A stretch of DNA of 11,772 bases from Myxococcales bacterium (GTDB taxonomy: Bacteria; Myxococcota; Polyangia; Polyangiales; Polyangiaceae): NCBI GenBank assembly GCA_020430865.1, contig JAGQIY010001204.1, positions 1 to 11,772 of the forward strand. The letters run 5' to 3'. The notes under the pieces are model-generated. The model was given only the letters and a program-made list of their open reading frames with translations, had not been told where the DNA came from and made no database searches. Made by a program: the position numbers and the translations under genes. Numbering within the stretch: position 1 is the stretch's first letter; every line of letters begins with the position of its first letter. This document shows positions 8,125 through 11,772 of the stretch, piece by piece.

Positions 8125-8226
8125 TCAGCTGGTGGGTGGGTTCCGCCGCCCCCTTGCGGCTTTCATGCCCACGAAGGTTGCGAGGGTAAGACGTTGAGTG
8201 ACGTGGGCAAGGGCTCACGACATCGA

Positions 8227-8247
8227 CACCGTGATTCGGACACGGTG
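8227..8247. promoter_or_regulatory. Inverted repeat CACCGTG-N7-CACGGTG
   Basis: Two perfect 7-bp arms (8227-8233 and 8241-8247) flank ATTCGGA, about 145-165 bp upstream of the GH133 start. The 21-bp span and 14-bp centre-to-centre spacing fit a dimeric regulator's operator. No sequence-specific regulator can be named. The absence of a T-tract argues against termination. Confidence 0.4.
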
Positions 8248-8412
8248 ACTGTTTCGGCGACGTTGCTTTCGCGCACCAATCCTGCACATTGCGTCGCTCG
8301 CACCAACGCCGCCATCGAGCGCCTGCGCAAGCCTCGCGAGATCGGGGGTGAGGAGCGCAGCTTTTGCCGTTCGCACTTCGGAGTCGAGCTACGCAGCCGG
8401 TGAGCAGCGTTT

Positions 8413-9366
8413 CTAGGCCGTTCTGGAGCTTCTGGGGTCTGGCAAGGCCCTCGGAGCCACCGGCAATGCGGCAGCGAGTTCCTTTGCGGTCTCTGCATAT
8501 TCCACGGGGAAAGCCATGGTCCAGGAGCGCCGCAGCGGTTTGCCACGCAAGCGCAGGACGTGAAGTCCGTAGTCCAGGTAAGGGTCGACGATCCACTCGG
8601 ACAGAGCGGCCACACCGAGGCGCGCTCGTGTGGCGTCGATGATGGCCTCGGTCAGCGGAAAGCGCAGCTGTTTCAGCTTGGGGGGCCGCGCCCCGAACAC
8701 GTTGCGCATGAACCAGCGCGCCTCGGTCTCTGGGGTCTGCGTGGAGGTGATGAGCGTGTGCTTCGCGAGATCTCCTGCAGTCAGCGTCTTCCTGACGGCC
8801 AGCTCATGATCGTTCGCCACCAGGAACACGATCTCGTCCTGGAACAGCGGCAGCTCCCGCAGCGGGGCAGGGGCGCTCGACGAGGCCAGCAGCGCGATGT
8901 CCACCTCGCCGCTCTGGAGCGCTGCGATCGGGGTGTGAGTGTGCTCCACGGCGAGCTGGACCTCGAGGTGGGCGAGGGACGCGGGGAGCCGCGCGAGGGT
9001 GGTGGGGAGCCAGCGATACGCGGTGTAGCACTGGCAGACCAGCCTGATGCGTTGCGGTGGAGGCGCTGGCCGCGTGACGTTGCGCTCGAGCTCGAGCCAG
9101 GCGTCCAGTATGCCTCGCGCGCCTTCCAGCAGGCGCTTGCCGGCGGCGGTTGGCTGCAGGCCACGGCGCTTGCGCTCGAAGAGCTGGGTGCCGATGCGTT
9201 CTTCCGCGAGGATCAAGGCACGGCTCACCGCCGACTGGGTGATGTGCAGGCGTTCTGCGGCGGCCACGGTGCTCCCGGTGGCGGCCAGCGCGAGGACCAG
9301 ATCCAGATCCCGCACCTCGAGGCGGGGTCTAGGGGGGCGCTGGTCGGTCCTAGGTATGCGCTTCAC
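8413..9366 (-). CDS. LysR-family transcriptional regulator, MetR-like
   Basis: A 317-residue LysR-type regulator. The winged helix-turn-helix is at about 21-75, with ATGSTVAAAERLHITQSAVS (30-49) as the recognition region and GTQLFERKRRGLQPTAAG (59-76) as the wing. The periplasmic-binding-like effector domain spans about 107-300. Its first strand (IRLVCQCYTAYRWLPTTLARL) and GVAALSEWIV (251-260) recall MetR of enteric bacteria from memory. The ligand is therefore perhaps a small metabolite, though identity is unproven. It is divergent from the glutathione transferase gene, the usual arrangement for a LysR regulator and its target. The GTG start at 9366 has no visible Shine-Dalgarno and lies in a palindrome. 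A GTG at codon 18 (base 9315) would begin right at the conserved domain and is a fair alternative. Control of the downstream glycogen operon is less likely because of the 330-bp gap. Confidence 0.92.
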   Translation of the reverse strand: MKRIPRTDQRPPRPRLEVRDLDLVLALAATGSTVAAAERLHITQSAVSRALILAEERIGTQLFERKRRGLQPTAAGKRLLEGARGILDAWLELERNVTRPAPPPQRIRLVCQCYTAYRWLPTTLARLPASLAHLEVQLAVEHTHTPIAALQSGEVDIALLASSSAPAPLRELPLFQDEIVFLVANDHELAVRKTLTAGDLAKHTLITSTQTPETEARWFMRNVFGARPPKLKQLRFPLTEAIIDATRARLGVAALSEWIVDPYLDYGLHVLRLRGKPLRRSWTMAFPVEYAETAKELAAALPVAPRALPDPRSSRTA

Positions 9367-9392
9367 GCATAGAATCTAACAAAACTATGCGT
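9355..9392. promoter_or_regulatory. Candidate LysR-type operator: three TATGCG half-sites
   Basis: TATGCG occurs at 9355-9360 and 9386-9391 and inverted (CGCATA) at 9366-9371. The middle and right copies extend to 8-bp arms ACGCATAG (9365-9372) and CTATGCGT (9385-9392) around an AT-rich 12-bp spacer. The middle site overlaps the regulator's annotated start codon and the left one lies in its first codons. This suits autoregulation plus control of the divergent transferase gene, and is the only AT-rich patch between the two genes. Confidence 0.6.
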
Positions 9393-9473
9393 TGGACGCA
9401 CGGAAGGCGCTTCCCCAGATTGCGCGAGCGGCGACTCGTCGAAGGCGCCTCATCTCGAACTGGAGGAAGACCG

Positions 9474-10130
9474 ATGAAGCTCTATTTCTCACCCCTGGCC
9501 TGTTCCATGGCGACGCGCATCGCGCTCTACGAGTCGGGAGTCGACGCGGAGTTCGTGGAGGTCGATCCACGCACCAAGCGCACGTCGAGAGGCGAGGACT
9601 ATCTGCAGATCAATCCGCTGGGCCTGGTGCCGGTGCTGGAGGACGACTCGGGTAAGCTGCTCAAGGAGAACGTGGCGGTGCTGCAGCGGGTCGCTCGCCT
9701 GAGCAAGCGCGCAGATCTCGCACTATCAGACGCCGACGAACTCCAGCAGTGGCTCTCGTTCATCAGCACCGAACTCCACAAGGGCGTGTTTGCGCCGGTG
9801 TTCGATCGCGGCGCGACTCCCGAGGTGAAGGCCTACGCGCTCGGCAAGGCCGAACCACGCCTCGAGTACCTGGCGGCCCACCTGGAAGGCCGCGACTTCC
9901 TGCTGGACGACTTCAGCGTCGCCGACGCCTACCTGGTGACGGTGCTGAACTGGTTTCAGGCGACGCCCGTCGATCTCGGTCGCTGGCCTGCGCTGAAGAC
10001 CTACTACGGCAACCTCCGCCAGCGCCCAGCGGTGGCGCGAGCGCTGAAGGAGGAGCGTCCGCTGTACGCGGAGTACTTGCGCAGGTACGCGGAGCTGACG
10101 CCGCAGCTCGCGCAGGCGCTGGGGGTGTGA
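9474..10130 (+). CDS. gstA: Glutathione S-transferase, beta class
   Basis: A 218-residue cytosolic transferase that should conjugate or reduce electrophiles and peroxides with glutathione. The thioredoxin-like half (1-80) opens MKLYFSPLACSMATRIAL, with Cys10 being the beta-class catalytic cysteine. QINPLGLVPVL (45-55) carries the cis-proline Pro53, and LLKENVAVL (62-70) has the glutathione-contacting Glu65. The helical half has ELHKGVFAPVF (100-110), with His102 near the beta-class active site, and the N-capping box SVADAYLVTVLNW (148-160). The pattern follows E. coli GstA closely. The ATG at 9474 is chosen over longer frames because the family N-terminus starts there and GGAGGA sits 6 nt upstream. 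It is divergent from the LysR gene, which probably controls it, and is transcribed alone. Glu65 is followed by Asn rather than the common Gly or Ser. Substrate is unknown. Confidence 0.95.
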   Translation: MKLYFSPLACSMATRIALYESGVDAEFVEVDPRTKRTSRGEDYLQINPLGLVPVLEDDSGKLLKENVAVLQRVARLSKRADLALSDADELQQWLSFISTELHKGVFAPVFDRGATPEVKAYALGKAEPRLEYLAAHLEGRDFLLDDFSVADAYLVTVLNWFQATPVDLGRWPALKTYYGNLRQRPAVARALKEERPLYAEYLRRYAELTPQLAQALGV

Positions 10131-10166
10131 CGGCGCACGACTGGCGACGTCGCGACTGGCGCGCAA

Positions 10167-10194
10167 GCTTCCACTAGGGGGCCCTAGTGCAAGC
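10167..10194. promoter_or_regulatory. 28-bp dyad 37 bp after the transferase stop
   Basis: Inner arms CACTAGGG (10172-10179) and CCCTAGTG (10182-10189) are perfect inverse copies separated by GG. After one C/C mismatch the symmetry resumes with GCTT (10167-10170) and AAGC (10191-10194), so 12 of 13 pairs match. It could terminate the transferase transcript, but no U-tract follows and the loop is tiny, so a protein-binding site is at least as likely. Its centre is about 200 bp upstream of the predicted gspC start of transcription, a usual distance for a sigma-54 enhancer site. Confidence 0.55.
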
Positions 10195-10351
10195 CGCGGC
10201 AGGTGTATGTGTCCAGCAAGGTTCGGGTGCCATTCTAAAGTTGCCGTGTGGAGTCCGCCGCTGGCTCCTGCGCCAACCTGACAAATCATCCAGCACCTCT
10301 CAGCGCGCTCTCACCCCCAACAAACCAGCCGTGAGCCGCTGAACGGCGGCT

Positions 10352-10367
10352 TGGCACGTTGCTCGCT
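10352..10367 (+). promoter_or_regulatory. Candidate sigma-54 (-24/-12) promoter for gspC
   Basis: TGGCACG (10352-10358), four bases, then TCGCT (10363-10367) match the consensus TGGCACG-N4-TTGCW at all but one position. The obligatory GG (10353-10354) and GC (10365-10366) are 10 bp apart. The predicted transcription start is near 10378, upstream of both possible gspC starts. Chance matches occur in GC-rich genomes, so this is a candidate only. Confidence 0.45.
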
Positions 10368-10501
10368 TGGAGGCTGACGAAGAAGCATCGAGGCGCTGAC
10401 AGGAGGACGCGGTGAGCGGCACCTCGGGGCCGCGCTGCGTCTCGCGCGCTGCGCAGGCTCGATGGGGCCGGTGGCTAAAAGTTACCGTGGGGATACGTGA
10501 G

Positions 10502-11482
10502 ATGAACGTGGACAAGTGGCTGAAGAGGTACTTCGTCGGGGTGATCCTGGGGCTGCTGGCGGTCGCGGCTTACCTGCAGGCGGTGGGTGGCTCGGCGCTG
10601 ATCGGCAGCTGGCTGTTCGGGGTCGACGCGGCTCAGCTGAGCGCGCTGCCTCCGAGAGCGGCCAAGGCGAGTGCACGAGCCGATGCCAGGTTGGCAAGCG
10701 CGGATCCCATCCTGGCGCGGAACGCCTTCGATTCCGTGACGGGGCCCTTGCTTGGTGGAGGAGAGGAAGAGCCGGAGCCGAATGACGCGGCCCGAGGCAT
10801 CTCGAGTCCCCTGGAAGCACCGGCCTGTGACGGGATCCTGGTGTCCATCGTCTCCGAGTCGCCGGACCCGCTGTGGTCGATGGCGGCGATCCGCGAAGCG
10901 AACGATCCAGTGCCCGCGATGCGCCGGGTGGGTGAGCAAGTGGGCGACCGGACCATCGCCTACATCGGGCAGAACCCGCTGAAGAAGAGCCCGGCGGTGT
11001 GGCTCGAGGCGGGGGCGTCGCTTTGTCAGGTGACGCTGTTCGGACACGAAGCGAACCCCACGGCTGGGGAGTCGCCGAGTGAGGGGCGCTCCAGCCGAGG
11101 GCGCGGAGCACGTCTGTCGCGAGACACGTTGCCCAAGGAGATCGCCGACAAGATCCGCAAGGTGTCCGCCACCGAGTTCGAGGTGGATCGCAGCGTGGTG
11201 GATCGGGTGCTCGCCGAGCAGAGCGTCCTGATGGGCTCCGTGCGCATCGCACCCATGGGCGGCAAGGGCGCCGGAATCCGGATGAACGGTATCCGTCCGG
11301 ATACGTTGCTCGGCACCCTGGGGTTCAAGGACGGTGACCGGCTCGAGAGCATCAACGGCTTCGATCTCAGCAGTCCCGAGGTCGCGCTCCAAGCTTACGC
11401 CCGCCTGCGCACCGCGGACAACCTCAAGCTGCAGCTCGAGCGCGGGGGCGGGCCGGTGACGATCGACATCCGTATCAAGTAG
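10502..11482 (+). CDS. gspC: Type II secretion system inner-membrane protein GspC
   Basis: A 326-residue bitopic protein that links the inner-membrane platform of the type II secretion system to the GspD outer-membrane secretin. It has a short cytoplasmic head (MNVDKWLKRY), one transmembrane helix (about 11-29) and a periplasmic homology region. That region begins ADPILARNAFDS (67-78), the GspC hallmark, and runs to about 180. An acidic and Ser/Arg/Gly-rich linker follows (183-206). The C-terminal PDZ-like domain (about 240-326) ends in an antiparallel strand pattern. Cys109 and Cys175 in the homology region might pair. A GTG at 10412 with AGGAGG 5 nt upstream would add 30 residues. I prefer the ATG at 10502 because the last codons of the extension (CTA, AAA, GTT, ATA, CGT) are unlike the GC-rich usage here and GspC heads are short. 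GGGGA lies 8 nt before this ATG. No gspD follows immediately. Confidence 0.85.
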   Translation: MNVDKWLKRYFVGVILGLLAVAAYLQAVGGSALIGSWLFGVDAAQLSALPPRAAKASARADARLASADPILARNAFDSVTGPLLGGGEEEPEPNDAARGISSPLEAPACDGILVSIVSESPDPLWSMAAIREANDPVPAMRRVGEQVGDRTIAYIGQNPLKKSPAVWLEAGASLCQVTLFGHEANPTAGESPSEGRSSRGRGARLSRDTLPKEIADKIRKVSATEFEVDRSVVDRVLAEQSVLMGSVRIAPMGGKGAGIRMNGIRPDTLLGTLGFKDGDRLESINGFDLSSPEVALQAYARLRTADNLKLQLERGGGPVTIDIRIK

Positions 11483-11523
11483 TTGCCAAGCCCTGGAGCC
11501 CATGAGAGCTTGCGGCTCGACGC

Positions 11524-11772
11524 ATGGACCAGGGGGCAGTTCCGGAGCAGGGTAGGCAAGCGAAGGGACCTGGGGAATCCGTCAGCGACGTCCCGGAGCC
11601 GGTGATTCAGGCGGCGCTCGAGGACCTGCTGTTCGCCAACGGTGTGCGCATGGTGCTGACCAGCATGGGCGCCTGCCTGGTGATGGGCGCGGCCGTGTTC
11701 GCGGCCTTCCGCCACGGCGAGGCGCTGCTCTGGATGGGGCTGGTGTGGTCGGTGGGGCTCGCGCGCATTCCG
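11524..11772 (+). CDS. N-terminus of an unidentified integral membrane protein, 3'-truncated
   Basis: An open frame of 83 codons runs off the window. The ATG at 11524 is the first in-frame start after a TGA at 11503-11505, 41 bp downstream of the gspC stop. I see no clear Shine-Dalgarno, so an internal start is possible. The first 30 or so residues are polar and acidic. Then come LLFANGVRMVL and a hydrophobic helix (about 44-62), a short HGEALLW turn and a second hydrophobic stretch (69 onward). This layout occurs at the N-terminus of membrane-anchored sensor proteins such as histidine kinases or GGDEF proteins, but no catalytic domain lies within the window and I do not assign one. Codon use is typical of its neighbours. 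It may share the gspC transcript. Confidence 0.6.
   Translation, partial: MDQGAVPEQGRQAKGPGESVSDVPEPVIQAALEDLLFANGVRMVLTSMGACLVMGAAVFAAFRHGEALLWMGLVWSVGLARIP

Larger units (their letters stand above)
8083..8412. other. Intergenic region upstream of the glycogen operon
   Basis: This 330-bp stretch lies between the 3' end of the lysR-type gene and the start of the GH133 gene, both on the minus strand. The operon promoter is expected here, but I see no convincing -35/-10 pair. It contains two perfect inverted repeats (listed separately) and a weak GCCGC/GCGGC dyad near 8147-8160. The open frames crossing it have Arg/His/Ser-rich, family-less translations, so I regard it as non-coding. Confidence 0.6.
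10131..10501. other. Intergenic region between the transferase gene and gspC
   Basis: These 371 bp hold no convincing gene. From left to right there is a 9-bp direct repeat CGACTGGCG at 10138 and 10153, the strong dyad at 10167-10194, and a CTAAAGTTGCCGTG element at 10235-10248. Next come a small hairpin AGCCGC/GCGGCT (10334-10351) and a sigma-54-like promoter. AGGAGG (10401-10406) lies 5 nt before a GTG at 10412, and a second CTAAAAGTTACCGTG element at 10475-10489 sits just before gspC. If the GTG at 10412 is the real gspC start, the gap shortens to 281 bp. Confidence 0.6.

Noticed and set aside
8146..8166. GCCGC-N5-GCGGC dyad followed by TTTC as an intrinsic terminator
   Set aside because: The T-run is three bases and on the plus strand, where no gene ends. 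For the minus-strand lysR gene it has no downstream T-tract and is more than 240 bp from the stop.
8262..8285. Sigma-54-like match on the minus strand upstream of GH133 (TTGGTGCG followed by AAGCAA)
   Set aside because: The GG and GC are 9 bp apart rather than the required 10, and the -24 box differs from TGGCACG at two positions.
8077..8403. 108-codon plus-strand frame filling the intergenic region
   Set aside because: Its codon use does not look coding, there is no ribosome site, the composition is low-complexity, and it contains the two inverted repeats better explained as regulatory.
7292..8596. 434-codon minus-strand frame bridging GH133, the intergenic region and the lysR 3' end
   Set aside because: It crosses two well-supported genes in a different frame, and its Arg/Ser/Pro-rich translation has no family resemblance.
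9387..9473. 29-residue extension of the glutathione transferase from the ATG at 9387
   Set aside because: That ATG is inside the palindromic operator candidate. The family N-terminus with Cys10 starts exactly at 9474, which also has GGAGGA at good spacing.
10412..10501. 30-residue N-terminal extension of GspC from the GTG at 10412
   Set aside because: The upstream AGGAGG is good, but the last codons of the extension are AT-rich and unlike the gene, and GspC heads are short. It is kept as an alternative in the gspC entry.

Overview
The window is GC-rich (about two thirds G+C by eye), densely coding and bacterial. It looks like a large-genome delta-type proteobacterium, and a myxobacterium (Myxococcota, perhaps Polyangia) is my best guess. 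That guess rests on base composition, the gene content and a type II secretion GspC with a long low-complexity linker. There is no rRNA or marker gene, so it remains an inference. I see no tRNA, rRNA, CRISPR array, insertion sequence or phage gene.

Bases 1-8082 are an alpha-glucan (glycogen) metabolism island of five genes in two converging operons. The plus-strand operon holds the 3' part of an alpha-glucan phosphorylase (GT35) and, overlapping it by 8 bp, a GH13 protein. The GH13 protein resembles the 4-alpha-glucanotransferase half of the eukaryotic glycogen debranching enzyme. The minus-strand operon reads GH133 amylo-alpha-1,6-glucosidase (the other half of that enzyme), then a GT4 glycogen-synthase-like glycosyltransferase after a 9-bp gap, then a GH57 alpha-glucan hydrolase or transferase coupled by an ATGA overlap. 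The operons meet tail to tail over a 66-bp gap that carries two tandem 20-bp repeats. A working model: the GT4 enzyme builds alpha-1,4-glucan, the phosphorylase trims chains to glucose-1-phosphate, and the GH13 transferase and GH133 glucosidase together clear the branch stubs as a two-polypeptide debrancher. The GH57 enzyme may rearrange or hydrolyse chains.

Bases 8083-8412 are non-coding and probably hold the minus-operon promoter; they contain two perfect inverted repeats. Bases 8413-10130 hold a divergent pair: a LysR-family regulator (effector domain MetR-like) and a beta-class glutathione S-transferase. Their 107-bp gap has three copies of a TATGCG half-site, one overlapping the regulator's start codon.

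Bases 10131-10501 are non-coding. They carry a strong dyad just after the transferase gene and a sigma-54-type -24/-12 promoter candidate. Then comes gspC of the type II secretion system, followed not by gspD but by the start of an unidentified membrane protein that runs off the window.
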